A DNA stretch of 64,000 nt, from positions 682,001 through 746,000 of the forward strand of contig CM067584.1 in NCBI GenBank assembly GCA_034336665.1. Direction: 5' to 3'. The position numbers and the translations under genes are program-made. This DNA is from Luscinia megarhynchos. Its lineage: Eukaryota; Chordata; Aves; Passeriformes; Turdidae. Below, in pieces: positions 1-11,200 of the stretch. The notes below the pieces were generated by a model. The model saw only the letters and a list, made by a program, of their open reading frames with translations, was not told where the DNA came from and made no database searches. The first letter of the stretch is position 1. Every line of letters begins with the position of its first letter.

Positions 1-901
1 GCCTCTTTCTGCTTCCTCATTGTAGGGGAGAATGACCCACACATACAGGCTTTTGCATTTGGGGAGTTAATGGAAAACCAGATCAGATATTAATTCAAAG
101 AACATTAATTTCTCCAGATAAACTTCCTAGGCATATTATTCTTTTCGAGGTTGAGCCTGAAAGGCAGTCATTTCTATGGTTGTTATTATAGAATCTTGGA
201 ATGGTTTGGGTTGAAAGAAACCTTAAACATCATCCAGTTCCACCTCCAGCCCTGGGCAGGGACACCTTCCACTAGACCAGGCTGCTCCAAGCCCTGTCCA
301 CGCCAGGCCTGGAACACTTCCAGGGACATTTTTCTGCCCATTGAATATTAAGTGGTATTTTGCTGGTGATTTTCTCGGGAACATGAAGAGCTTTTCAAGA
401 AAAGCGTATTTCTCCAGAAATTGCACTAGACCAGAGGCAGGAGAAACCTGCTTGTGAATCACAATTTCAGGTAAAACACTTCCTGGTGTGTTGCTCAACA
501 GAATGATGGTCCTTGACTGATCTTAGAGAAGTGAGGAACAGGGCTTTGATGGGAACAGCTTCTTCAATGATTTAGATGGAAAACTGCTGGGAAGAAGCTG
601 GACTGAACAGAGATGTCAGGCTGTGTGCCCTTATTTAACTGGAAAGCAGATACTCCATGGGTGGCCACATTAAGATATTTTCTCCTTTCAGTTGAATCCC
701 TGTGGCTCATTTCTTATGTGGCTGTGAAGTCCCTCTGGAGCAAGCAATTTCTTTTTAGGACAGGATGGAACCTGGAGGTTTATTTGCTGTCACTTTCCAA
801 AAAAGATGTTAGCATATTTTGAATTGCCTTTTTTTTTAAATTCAACTCTACTCTGTGAATGTCTGTGACTACTTTTCATAACTCCTGTCCTATGAATTTA
901 G
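1..901 (+). other. ANXA4: ANXA4 upstream intron (left edge)
   Basis: This is the intron before the first visible ANXA4 coding exon, which starts after the AG at 900-901. It holds a CR1 fragment at 188-340. The exon carrying the initiator methionine was not found and probably lies before position 1, because only two to five N-terminal residues are missing relative to mammalian ANXA4. No other coding segment is convincing here. Confidence 0.7.
188..340 (-). mobile_element. CR1 LINE 3' fragment
   Basis: This is the reverse complement of a CR1 tail. It begins with a tagaatcttggaatggtttgggttg segment and continues through 'cagggacaccttccactaga' to the 'ggcctggaacacttccaggg' segment. These are standard avian CR1 3' sequences. 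Confidence 0.85.
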
Positions 902-3900
902 GCAACAGTTAAGGGCGTCTCAACTTTCAGTGCTGAGCAAGAAGCACAGGCACTAAGGAAGGCTATGAAGGGACTTGGTAAGTTATCTCCCTCCACTGTT
1001 AAACCTTTTTTTAGCTCTGGCTGTTGGGAAAGTTTTTACTGGTGGGTTTTTGGAGGAGAAGTTCAGACATTTGCATCACCTCACTGCCCTGAGAGGGCAC
1101 CAGAGGGAATTGGGTGACTTGAACCCTACTGGAAATCCAAGTCTTGACCATGAAAACATCTTCAGTCAGGCTCTTGTTTTCTCTGTCCTGTGATGTGGTG
1201 CGGCTGGGCTGAGGCACTCGTCCACAGATGACACCCAGGTGGTGCAAGGATGCCAAAGGCACACCCTGGCCAAGGCCAGGGCAGGCCCCTGGTTCTGGTA
1301 CAAGCAGCTTGACTGGTTTTCATTGGTTCCTTCCAGGCACAGATGAAGATGCCATCATTGAGAGCTTGACCAAACTGAACGTTTCCCAGCGTCAGCAAGT
1401 TCTGATCACCTATAAAAGCACTATTGGCAGGGTAGGTGCTCTTCAGAAATCAGTGCCTGTGGCTCTGATTGGGACATGTGGACTTATTTGGGTTGTACCA
1501 CTCAGGTGAAATGTGAAGAATATGCCAGTCTCCACAAGAGTATGATTGGCACTGAGCACAAGCTTTCCTTGGCCAAGTTTTTTGGTCTTGTTCACTTCAG
1601 AGTAACTGTTCATCCAACGAGGGCTGAAGCATAAAGAAAAGTGGTGAACAAGTTCTTCCTCTTCTCAAAGGCCATGTCTTTTTCTCCTTTCTTCTCTATC
1701 TGTCTTCTAGGATTTGATTGATGACTTGAAGTCTGAGCTGAGTGGGAATTTTGAAAGGGTGATCATTGCTTTGATGACTCCTACCACCATGTATGACGTG
1801 CATGAACTGAGGAGGGCTCTAAAGGTTTGGAAATCCTTTTTTATGTTGCATGACTTATGGTCAATTCAGTATGCAATGGCATAATTGTATATTAATTATT
1901 AATTCTTATTAAGCTATATATAATAAGCAAAAGTCGAGTTGCCCTTCAAAACAATTGTCACAATCTTGTCTCTTGTCTCTGTGACTCCCTAGGGGGCAGG
2001 GACAGATGAAGGCTGCCTGATTGAAATCCTGGCTTCTCGCACCAACGAGGAGATTCGGCACATCAATGAGAACTACAAAATCCGTGTGTAGCACTTCATG
2101 CAATCTCATACTGGCTCAGAAGCCACTTGTGTGTGTGCAGGGGTGTGTGGAGAGGCAGGAGAAGGGTCTGTCAGCATCAAGGACTAGAATTACACCCAGA
2201 AATGGAGTCAGTGTAAATATAATGGGGTGGGGTGGTTATGTTTCTCAGCTGGAGGTCTATCCATGGTGGTGTATCTTTTGCCAATTTTATACTGGCTGTG
2301 CTTCTTAATTTTGCCCTGTACCACTCAATATGGTGGCTGGATTGCTGTAATGAAAGCCAAAAAGGGCAAGGGCATCCTGGCTTGTCCCAGTCACAGTGTG
2401 GCCAGCAGGACACACCTGTCCCCCTGTGCTGCGCTGCTGAGACAAATCCTGGGGACAGGATAGATGTTAGAAAAAAGTTCTTTAGCCAGTGGGTCGCTGG
2501 GCACTGGAACAGTCTCCCTAAAGTGGTGACAGCACCAATCCTGATGGAGCTCGAGGGTGTTTGGACAATATTCTTGGGCACAGGGTGGGACTCTTGGGGA
2601 TGGTTCTATGCAGGCCCAGGAGTTGGACTTGGTGATGCCTGTCGGTCCCTTCCCACTCAGCAAACGTGTGCTTCTGTGAGCGGTTAGTAACAGATCTGCT
2701 GTGTGTGTGCTCTGGCAGAGTACGGCTCCACTCTCGAGGACGACATTGTCTCTGACACATCCTCCATGTTCCGCAGAGTCCTCGTGTCCCTCGCCACGGT
2801 GAGTCCAGGACAGGGGAAGTCATGGGGCTGAATGTGCTGCTGGGCATCTCTCACACAGTGATGAAGTGCTTCAGGCTGGCTGCTATTTCACTTCTCTTGC
2901 ATTTCACCTTGCCAGCATTTCACACCAGCTTCTGCAGGGAGAGCAGCCTCACTCTGCCATGCCTTAATGCCATATGCTCTTTTTAAATTAAAGTGGATGG
3001 CTATTTGTTTCAAAAGAAAGAACAAATCACATCTGAATCATGTTTTGCTGTATTTGTAACCCATTACTCAATATTAAGAATCCCATGATACATCTCCAGT
3101 AACTGGTTTTGAATGGGGAATATGCAGGACTTACTTCCATTAGTTGCTCTGTTGAGATGAGTTTTTCATCCTTGTATTTCCGCAGGGTAATAGAGATGAG
3201 GGAACATTTGTGGATGAGGCCCTTGCTCAACAAGATGCTCAGGTGTGTAGCAATTTGCTGCCTTGCAAAAAACTGTCTGGGTTTGTATGTGTGATGGTGA
3301 ATCCCTGCTGTTTCTAGACCTCTTTTTCTCAAGGTAGATGAGTAAGCCTGAAGCTGTGCTTGTCAGCAGTGCCCCAGGTGGAGACTAGATTGGATATTAG
3401 GAAATATTTTTCCTCCAAAAGAGTTGTCCAGCTCTGGCACAGGCTTTCCAGGGCAGGGGTGGAGTCCCCATCCCTGAGGGGTTCAACAGCCATGTGAATG
3501 TGGAACCTGGGGATATGAGTTAGTGGTGGCCTTGGCAGTGCAGGGGAAGGGTTGAACTCAATGACCTTAGAGGGCTTTTCCAACCCTAATGGTTTTATGA
3601 AGTAAAAATCTCATTATATACACCTGGTGTTCTCATTTATCCTCACTTTGTTCATATCTTCAAGTGCCTGTATGAAGCTGGGGAGAAGAAATGGGGAACA
3701 GATGAGGTGCAGTTCATGTCCATCCTCTGCACACGGAACAGGTGCCACCTGCTCAGAGGTAGGACCTCTCTGCTGTCCTGGGCTTTTTCCCTTGTTTGAG
3801 GACAGTACTTCTGTAGGAACTTTATTTATTAACTGACTGTGATCCCTTCCTGAGACTACAGATATTCTCAGGACCAGTTGATTCAATTCTTTTAGACCAT

Positions 3901-5533
3901 TTTATTCCCTCATGAGACAAAATGGGAGTTGAGAAAAACACCCATACAACTTCCTCTAGCCTGTGAATTGGAGATAATGATTGTGATTCCCATGAGACAG
4001 AGCTAAGCACGGAAACTGTCTGCATTAAATAGCAGTTCTGGATAATCCTAGGAGCAGTGGTTGGCTAATTAGCAAAACAGCTGATAATTAAAATGAATTA
4101 TTTCTAAGGGGCAGCCCTGATTTATCTTACAATGTCATGGTAATGGTGCAGTGTTTGTACAGGGTATGAGGAGCTTGATCTTGCAAAGTGATCTACACAC
4201 TGAAGCAGCTCACTTGGCTCTTTCATCTGACTCTCCCTCCTAGTTTTTGATGTGTACAGAGTGATTGCTAATAAGGACATCACAGAGAGCATTAAATCCG
4301 AGATGTCAGGAGACCTTGAGGATGCTTTGCTAGCTGTGGGTGAGTTCCCTGCTTTTAAACTTTGTCTACAAACTAATTAAATAATTAAAGATACTGTCTC
4401 TTGCCCTGAGTGTGTGCAGAGCTTCAGGGGGCAGATTCTTTTTCACTGTTTTACAAGCCACAGTTTTTAATCTTTGCAGATGCAAAGACCTGTTAAGAAG
4501 GCCCTGTGCTTTATATTTCTCTGCCAAGGGATGCTTTGGCAGATGACATTTGCTGTGTGGAAGCTTTAAAGCCCTAAAAATGTTTTATTGCTGTGCACTG
4601 GGCATGGGGACATCAATTGACAGCAAGTCACTGACTCTGGATGTCTGCACTGCGCTTGTTTGAGTTGCATTTTTACAGAATAAATGTCTGCACTGAGAAA
4701 GTGCTGGAAGGGTTTGGAAGACTTATCCTTCAGTGTTTATTTGTTTTACTTCTCTTCTTGTCTCCCTTACAGTAAAATGCATGAGGAATAAACCTGCTTA
4801 TTTTGCTGAAAGATTGTTCAAATCCATGAAGGTAAATAGATTTTGCTATTTTCCCCCAGCATCTCCATGCTTAAGTCAATAGCCTGACAGCAATTAGAGA
4901 AAAAGAAACTGTGTTAATTGGAGGGAAAAAAAGAAGTCTGAGGTTTTCTGTGGACCTCTTTTCCTTCAGGAAGCTCAGAGCTGGTAATGGATCCCTGCAT
5001 TAATGCAAAAACGGCCTAAGCAGGAACGGATTCCCCAGAAGGCCAAAGCCCTGTGCCTGTCCCTGGTGTGCCCTCAGTGCTGTGCAGCTGTAGTGTCCTT
5101 GTGTCCCCTCAGGGCCTGGGCACCGATGACAGCACGCTGATCCGGGTGATGGTGTCCCGCTCCGAGGTAGACATGCTCTACATCCGGAGGGAGTTCCTGG
5201 CCACCTACGGCAAATCGCTCCACTCCTTCATTAAGGTAACGCCTGCCTTGCTAAGCAGCTGCAGGGAGACCCCCTCAACAACTTCTTGGGTATTTTAGAG
5301 GAGGTGGAACTAAGGAGACTTTACATTTATGTACTGAAAACCTTCCTGAATGTTCTTGGTTATTAAATTGTCAAAGAGGATACAAACACTACAGTAAGTC
5401 ATTTATGATGAAAGGAATCCTGCTTTCCATGAAGTTGCAAAATGATTTGTGTTCTTTTTTCTGCTCTCTCTAGGGAGACTGTTCAGGGGACTACAGGAAA
5501 GTTCTGCTCAGGCTGTGTGGTGGAGAGGATTAA
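902..5533 (+). CDS. ANXA4: Annexin A4, 5'-partial, eleven coding exons
   Basis: Annexin A4 is a Ca2+-dependent phospholipid-binding protein of the cytoplasm and membrane faces, linked to exocytosis and epithelial ion channel regulation. Coding exons are 902-977, 1337-1431, 1711-1824, 1993-2083, 2719-2798, 3186-3242, 3665-3758, 4244-4339, 4773-4831, 5113-5235 and 5474-5533 (TAA). They give 945 nt, or 314 residues plus stop; the human protein is about 319. All introns are GT-AG and phases join cleanly. The four annexin repeats are visible by their Ca2+-loop cores: [33 protein letters not shown] and [11 protein letters not shown]. Repeat I also carries [15 protein letters not shown], nearly identical to mammalian ANXA4, and the C-terminus is LCGGED. 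Exon sizes of 95, 114, 91, 80, 57, 94, 96, 59 and 123 nt are the standard annexin pattern as I recall it. The start codon exon is off the left edge. Read-through of the donor at 2084 meets an immediate TAG, so retaining that intron would truncate the protein. Confidence 0.96.
2340..2685 (+). mobile_element. CR1 LINE 3' fragment in ANXA4 intron
   Basis: The stretch ends in the CR1 3' signature: a 'ggagttggacttggtgatgc' run followed by a ggtcccttccca block. Upstream is a degraded 'cactggaacagtctccctaaag' segment typical of CR1 tails. It lies in the intron between the exons ending 2083 and starting 2719. It is 5'-truncated and diverged. Confidence 0.75.
3380..3600 (+). mobile_element. CR1 LINE 3' fragment in ANXA4 intron
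   Basis: It carries the CR1 tail words 'gagttgtccagctctggcac', 'ggtggagtccccatccctga' and 'ttgaactcaatgacctta', ending in a ttttccaaccctaatgg segment. It lies between the exons 3186-3242 and 3665-3758. The element is 5'-truncated and in gene orientation. Confidence 0.85.
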
Positions 5534-5571
5534 AGGAGGCCTGGGGAACCTACTGAGTGATGGGAAGCAGC

Positions 5572-5628
5572 TAATCATAGAATTGTTTAGGTTGGAAAAG
5601 ATCTTTAAGATCATCAAGTCCAATCATG
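5572..5628 (-). mobile_element. short CR1 tail in ANXA4 3' UTR
   Basis: A short inverted CR1 3' end: 'atcatagaattgtttaggtt' then ggaaaagatctttaagatcatc. Only the extreme 3' end of the LINE remains. Confidence 0.75.
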
Positions 5629-6947
5629 ATAAAGATTTATTTTCCTTTTTTTTTTTTTTTCCTTATTAATTACTCTGATTATTGACTTAGGTTAGTTCAT
5701 ATTCTGGTTAGATAGTAGCCATTCTGGTTGACCCTTTTGATACACTTTTATGGCTGGAAACACCCATTTGCCTACTAACTGGGCTGGTGAAGCCCATCTT
5801 ACACAGAATGCTGTAACCAAAGATATAAAAGTTGCTTCCTGACCAGCTGTTCCTTTGCTGTTGTGTTCACCAGTAAAACACATAAGCTAAAGCAAACCTG
5901 GATTCACAGTGTGAGAGGCTGCACAGGGAAAAGCCAACCTCATTGGTACGTGGAGACTGCAGAACACAGCTTTGCTTTTGTTCTTCAGTAGAATTAAAAC
6001 ACAAAGAAACCAAATATCTGAAATACAAGCACGTTTACATATTAACTTGCCTCTGTTAGTGTGGAGCATTAACAGCCTTGCAATACTGTATGTATATGTT
6101 GCCTGTAGGTCTGTAAGTGGGGCAGTTGTCACTGGTGACATAAGAAAAACCTTTTTCTGCCCTGGTTAGAGCAGTCCTGTGGTTTTTCTCTTTCTGCTGG
6201 ATCATAGGAGTATAAATACCTGGGGTTGTATTATAAACCCTGCTCTGGATAAAGTGATGTCATTGGAATGGTGCCTTTTAAAGAATGACCTGTCCCCAAA
6301 ACTCCACCTCAGCAGCGTAGTGCTGAGGCACCTCCCCAAATCCCCCTGAGCTAATTCCCCAGAGCTGCCTGGGACAGCTGCCCACATCTCTCCACACTGA
6401 CTGACAGCTGTCCCATGTCACAGGACCACTGAGGGATCCTCTGTCTGTGCCTGGGCCTCCCATGGATGTCTGCATCAACCCCTGGGAGAGACTTCTCCCC
6501 AGACCCCACACACCTGCCTGTTCACTGTTCTCATTCCAAAAATGGGATTCTGCTTTGGCTTAGCAATTTAATTTTTAGTGCTGGTGGATAATCCTGTTCT
6601 GAAGGACCAGACTGAGGCTGCATTGTCAAAGCTCAAACACTGTGGTGGCTACACCCCAATTCCATCACTCATTTTCCTCTGAAACAGGCAGCTGCTGGCT
6701 GTAATAGGAGATGCCTCTGTGGCCTCCATAAAATAATTTTCTTTCTTGTTTTCTGGGCTGCCGTTGGAGACATATTCCTTTTGCCGGCAGAGGAGACAGA
6801 GCTTCATCCGTTCTGAGGGCTCTGCCCAGGACAGGGGAATGCCCAGCACAGCACAGCAGCTGTGGAGGTGCTTGGGCATGGGTTTCAATGCCGTGGGTCA
6901 CGTTGGGTTTCAGTGCTTTGGCTCAGGTTGCTTGGTGTTGAAAAATG

Positions 6948-6953
6948 AATAAA
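6948..6953 (+). terminator. ANXA4: ANXA4 polyadenylation signal
   Basis: A canonical AATAAA lies about 1.4 kb after the ANXA4 stop, with a GT-rich downstream element near 6980. It is the best candidate for the 3' end of the transcript before the intergenic LTR. Confidence 0.7.
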
Positions 6954-7359
6954 GAATTTGTTTCCATACTTCCTGTCCCGATGGTGTGTTCTGGGAGGGG
7001 ACACAGAGGAAAAACTTGTTCTGTCCCGAACTCCGACGGGGAGCAGCTGCGGGGCTGCTTCTTATGCTAATTAGTGCACAGTTTTAGTCCTTTTAGAATC
7101 CTTTTCCTCCAGTAAGGACTTTCCAACGCATAAACTCGATATTTGGCTCTTCTTTATCTTCTGGTTTCTGGAAATTGTCCTTGTTTTCCATGAATTCTAT
7201 AGTCCAGATGTCCAACCTCAACAATGCGTTTTTCTCACAGGCTTTGTTCACTGAAGCAAATCGGAGTTTGTTTGTCAAAACTCACAGTTTCAGTAATTTT
7301 CCCAAGCTGTCTTTTTACAAAAGCAGTTTATGGCAACTTCGCTAAATGCTGGCTAAGAG

Positions 7360-7833
7360 TGTTATAAATGAGAAACAACAAGTCCCGATATTCAGCAAAA
7401 TTGAGATTGCTTTATTTTATATAGACCGAGCAAAGCAGCGCTGGGGAAAACGTGAGGGGTCACTGCCCACTCCACGCTCCGTGCAACTTCGGCTTGCAGC
7501 TTCTCTTTATAGTCTGCTTTTCTCATCGTAATCGATAATTGTTGCTTTTTTGCTGTCTCATTTTTGCCAGGTAAGCAGTGCTGGTCAAAAAACATCCGTG
7601 AAGTCTCTGGGCGATGTGAAGTCTCTGAGTGATTTGTCAGGTCTCGTAGATAACCATCTGGTCTTGGCAGATAAAACCAGTGAAAATCGGGAAGTCTGGT
7701 TTTACAGATAGACAGCATTGATCGAACAAAGGCAGCGAGCCTGAGCTTGCAAAATCTATCAGACTATCGGAAAGTCTGGTTTTGCAAGCTGGTAGTAGAT
7801 ACAACTTATTTAGAAAACATAATATTCATAACA
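7360..7833 (-). mobile_element. Solo LTR of an endogenous retrovirus
   Basis: About 474 bp bounded by TGTTAT at 7360 and ATAACA at 7828-7833, the TG...CA inverted termini of a retroviral LTR. On the minus strand, a TATA box (CTATAAAG; plus 7505-7512) precedes an AATAAA (plus 7411-7416) by about 95 bp. About 50 bp follow to the end, fitting a U3-R-U5 order. The U3 part holds a tandem pair built on 'gaagtctct' (about 7599-7640) and a long hairpin (7744-7790). No gag, pol or env sequence adjoins it, so it is a recombined solo copy. No clean target-site duplication was found, so the borders may be off by a few bases. The ERV class is not determined. Confidence 0.7.
7744..7790. repeat. Hairpin-forming inverted repeat in the LTR
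   Basis: AGCTTGCAAAA at 7744-7754 and its exact complement TTTTGCAAGCT at 7780-7790 form an 11-bp stem. A second short stem (agact/agtct) sits inside the 25-nt loop. It lies in the U3 part of the LTR, upstream of its TATA box. Confidence 0.8.
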
Positions 7834-8049
7834 GGGGGATTTAAACCAGAATGATTTAATCATATATTTTCCTTTATCTAGTGTCATGCTTCGCTTCAGA
7901 CCTAAGTATTCTGGTTTATACAAACCTCAATACTTCTATGATTAACACGAATCTTTTATCAATTATCACAAGAGTAATTTAAGAACAAAGCCCTATTTAC
8001 ATATATATATTGGTTATGATAAGAAAAGCAATGCAGAAGTCAATTCAAG

Positions 8050-8223
8050 CCGTTAAAATCGTTAGGAGGCTGTCTCGCTCGCGGCGCAGGAGGAGCGCCC
8101 GCCCGCGTAAGGCCGGGCCTGGCCGGGCCCGCCCGCGCAGGCGTGGAGCTGCGGGGCCGCGGCCGCCGCCGGCCGGGCTGAGGCGCCGCCGCCGCTCCGG
8201 CCCCATGAGGCGGCCGAGCGGCC
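8050..8223 (+). promoter_or_regulatory. GMCL1: GMCL1 CpG-rich promoter and 5' UTR
   Basis: The sequence switches abruptly from AT-rich to very CpG-rich at about 8070 and stays so through exon 1 to about 8600. There is no TATA box in the last 150 bp before the ATG at 8224. This fits a housekeeping CpG-island promoter. The exact start site cannot be placed. Confidence 0.7.
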
Positions 8224-11200
8224 ATGGGCTCGCTGGGCAGCCGCGTGCTGCGGCGGAAGGCCGGGCTGCCGCGGGGCGAGGCGGCGGCCGCGGGCAAGGG
8301 CGGCAAGAGGAAGCGCAGCGGGGCCGAGGGAACGGGCGACAGCGACAGCGACGGCGAGGCCGAGCGGGAGGAGCGGCTGCTGCACCTCCGGGGCCGCAGG
8401 TCTGAGGGCGGCTGGGGGACGGGCTGCGGGGCCGCCGGCTCTGGGGGCGCCGCCGGTGCTAGGGAAGCGCTGGGGCGGGCAGAGGTGCCGGGGGAATGCG
8501 GGGCCGGACCGGGGAATGCAGGGCCGGGCTGAGGCGGACGGAGGGGCCGGGGAGATGCACGGCCGGGCTGAGGCGGGCAGAGGAGCGGCTCGGGAAAGGC
8601 CCCGGCAGCAGCAGGAAAGGCTGCTGGCACGGGGGGAAGCGGTGCAGGCACGGGGGGAAGCGGTGCAGGCACGGGGGGAAGCGGTGCAGGCACGGGGGGA
8701 AGCGGTGCAGGCACGGGGGGAAGCGGTGCAGGCACGGGAGAACGCCGTAGTCGCGCTGGGCAGGGCAGGACGAACCCCCCCGAGGCCTTGAGACCAACTG
8801 TTGTCACTGTAACGGGAGAATTTCATGGAGTGCTTCTCACTGTTTGTGGTTTTTTTGTTTTGTTTTTGCCAGGAAAAAATTGAAAAGCACGTCGAAATAT
8901 ATTTATCAAACGCTGTTTTTGAATGGGGAGAACAGTGACATCAAAATTTGTGCTCTGGGAGAGGAATGGAACTTGCACAAGATTTATTTGTGTCAGGTAA
9001 GTGGCTCCTTTCTAACTCCCAGTAGGAGTTGTGTTTTCAATAAAAGGATGTCTGAGAACTGTGAGGTATGACTGGAGGTCTTTCCATTTTTTTTCCGCTT
9101 CCTATTTAGGACTTTCACTCTTTTTGTAGATGCAAACAGTTTACCAACTTCTGTTAGCAGTGTTGGGAAGCAGAGCTGTATATTCATGTTTGAAAAATTT
9201 TCTTTGCTTCTCTCTCTTACTGCTTAATTTTTTTAAAATTTTGTTTAATTTATTTTATTTTTAAATTTTGGTGCATCCTCTGTGAAACAGTTCTGATAGT
9301 TGTCTTTGATGTCCTGAGAAGATGTTCTTGTTTGCTGAACTAGTGGCTCAGAGACTCCTGTGATGTGAATATTCTTGCAGGGCAAAGGAGGCACTTCCAG
9401 AAGGGATTTGTAAGCCTGTGGTGCCCCAGCCCAGTTTTACTGCCCACTGGACTTGTGTGCAGAGACCTGCAGGGAATCAGCTGGTGCTGGTTTTCTGTAG
9501 GTGCTACTGATTGTTACAAGCCTTCACAAAAGGATTCCTTGCAGCTTCCCTGCTGCTGCAGGAGGAATGTTTTCTCAGGAACTCTAAAAAGGAGTAAACC
9601 TTAGTTCATACCACCAAAAACGATGCTGTTTCCACAAACATTTTCTGTTGGGCTTGTGTTCAGGTGGAGTCCTTTGTGTCTGTGTTTTGGGAGTGCAGAG
9701 ATGCTGTTGGCTTCACTGTCTGTTCTGTGTCACTGCTGCTGTGGCAGAAGTGGGAGGAGCTGTGACTGTGCCCTGAAACACCAAAGTCACTTGTGCCCTT
9801 GTCTTTCAGGGGTTCTGGCTGTGGCAGGGATTGGTGTGAAGCCTTCAGGTGCTGTACCTGGACAGGGGGCGTTTGTGTGTCAGCTGAAGTGGGAGCAGGA
9901 GCAGGGGTGTGACACGGTGGCACTGGGAGGTGCTCTGCATGTGGCTGCAGTTGCTCTGGTGCAACAAGTGACAGGAAGAGCAAATTCTGGGGTTTTTTGT
10001 GACTTTGCTGTGTCAGTGCCCAAATTCCAGAGCACCTTCAGCATGGTCCCAGCAAGGGAAGTGTTTCATTGCTTTCTTGTAGGAAAAAGCCTTTTTATCT
10101 GAAGGCAGGAGGTCCTTTGTGTGAGGCAGAGCAGGAGCAGTGGCGCTGTGGGCTGTGTGGCAGGAGCAGAGCTGGCAGGGCTGGGCTGTGCAGGGCAGGC
10201 ACAGCACTGCTGTGGCCTCAGGCTGCTGCTGTTTCCTGTCACTGTGGCTCTGTGGTTGCTGTATCCCAAGTCGGTGAAGCTGCTCCTGAGAGCTTAGCGT
10301 GGGATTGGTGACTGAAATTGGGTGTGGAATCCCTTCTGTGGATGCAGCTGTTCAGAGGGCTTTGAAAGTTGTGACCTTGTCTGTGGAGGCCTTGTAGGAG
10401 TGGTGTTCTTGGGACAGGAGCTTTGGGGATGAATTCACCATTCTCCTCAGGCAGGTTCTGTGTCAGGGCACACTCCTGCATTGCAGTTACAGTGTTGTAG
10501 GTAAAGTAGTGTTGGAGTTATTCCTAACTCCATGTAAATGACTCTTGATGCCATTCTGACTCCTCTGTGCCCCCGAGCAGACTCAGCCTGGCTGTTTCTG
10601 CTCCCCTGTCTCTCCACACACTGCCTCAAGTTCTGTGAAGTACAGTCAGGACTGCCTGGTCACAGCAGCTGTGAGAAATGGGGGATTTCTTTTTCATGAT
10701 GCTGCTATAAAAGTGATAAATCCTTATGAAACTAAGGAGTTGATCTCTGTGGCAAAGCTGAGGCAGCCTCGTGAGGAGGACAAAGATGAGTGAGGTCCTG
10801 GGTTTAATAGGAGCATGCTGTATGTTTCAGAGTTAGGGATATGCTGAGGGTACAGAAATACTGACCTGATCAAATGAAATCAAAATTTATTTTGTGTTAT
10901 TTGCTGCCCTGAGCTGAAATGCTGAGGGAAGAGGTCAGGGAATGTGGTGCTGTACAAATAGACTTTATTTTTTTGATCTCTCAGGTAAACTTCATTGATA
11001 GCATCTCATAATGGGCACATCTGCTGCTGGGAAGGAAAATCAGGATCACTAGTAGAGCATTATCTTTCCCTTCCTTTGGATGGAAACCTCAAATTCTAGT
11101 TTTATGTGCTTTTCACTTAATAATAAAAGGTATATTGCTGTAAATGGTGTGTGTGTCTGTGTCCTTGGTATGAGGCTACAGCCTTGTACAATAATTTATA

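Larger units (their letters stand above)
5534..6970 (+). other. ANXA4: ANXA4 3' UTR
   Basis: This runs from the ANXA4 stop to a likely cleavage site just after the AATAAA at 6948-6953. A GT-rich element (ggtgtgttctggg near 6980) follows, as expected downstream of a cleavage site. A short inverted CR1 tail lies within it at 5572-5628. No conserved coding potential was seen. The end is predicted from the signal only. Confidence 0.65.
6971..8050. other. ANXA4-GMCL1 intergenic region
   Basis: AT-rich spacer between the ANXA4 poly(A) site and the GMCL1 CpG-rich promoter. Its main content is the solo LTR at 7360-7833. The flanks, 6971-7359 and 7834-8050, show no exon I can support. Confidence 0.6.

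Noticed and set aside
613..822. A 69-codon open frame as the missing ANXA4 5' exon
   Set aside because: Its sequence does not resemble the short ANXA4 N-terminus, which needs only two to five residues, and it has no donor in the right phase.
9623..10311. A plus-strand open frame of 159 codons and others in GMCL1 intron 2
   Set aside because: GC-rich intron sequence with no in-phase splice sites, and the flanking GMCL1 exons join directly in phase without it.
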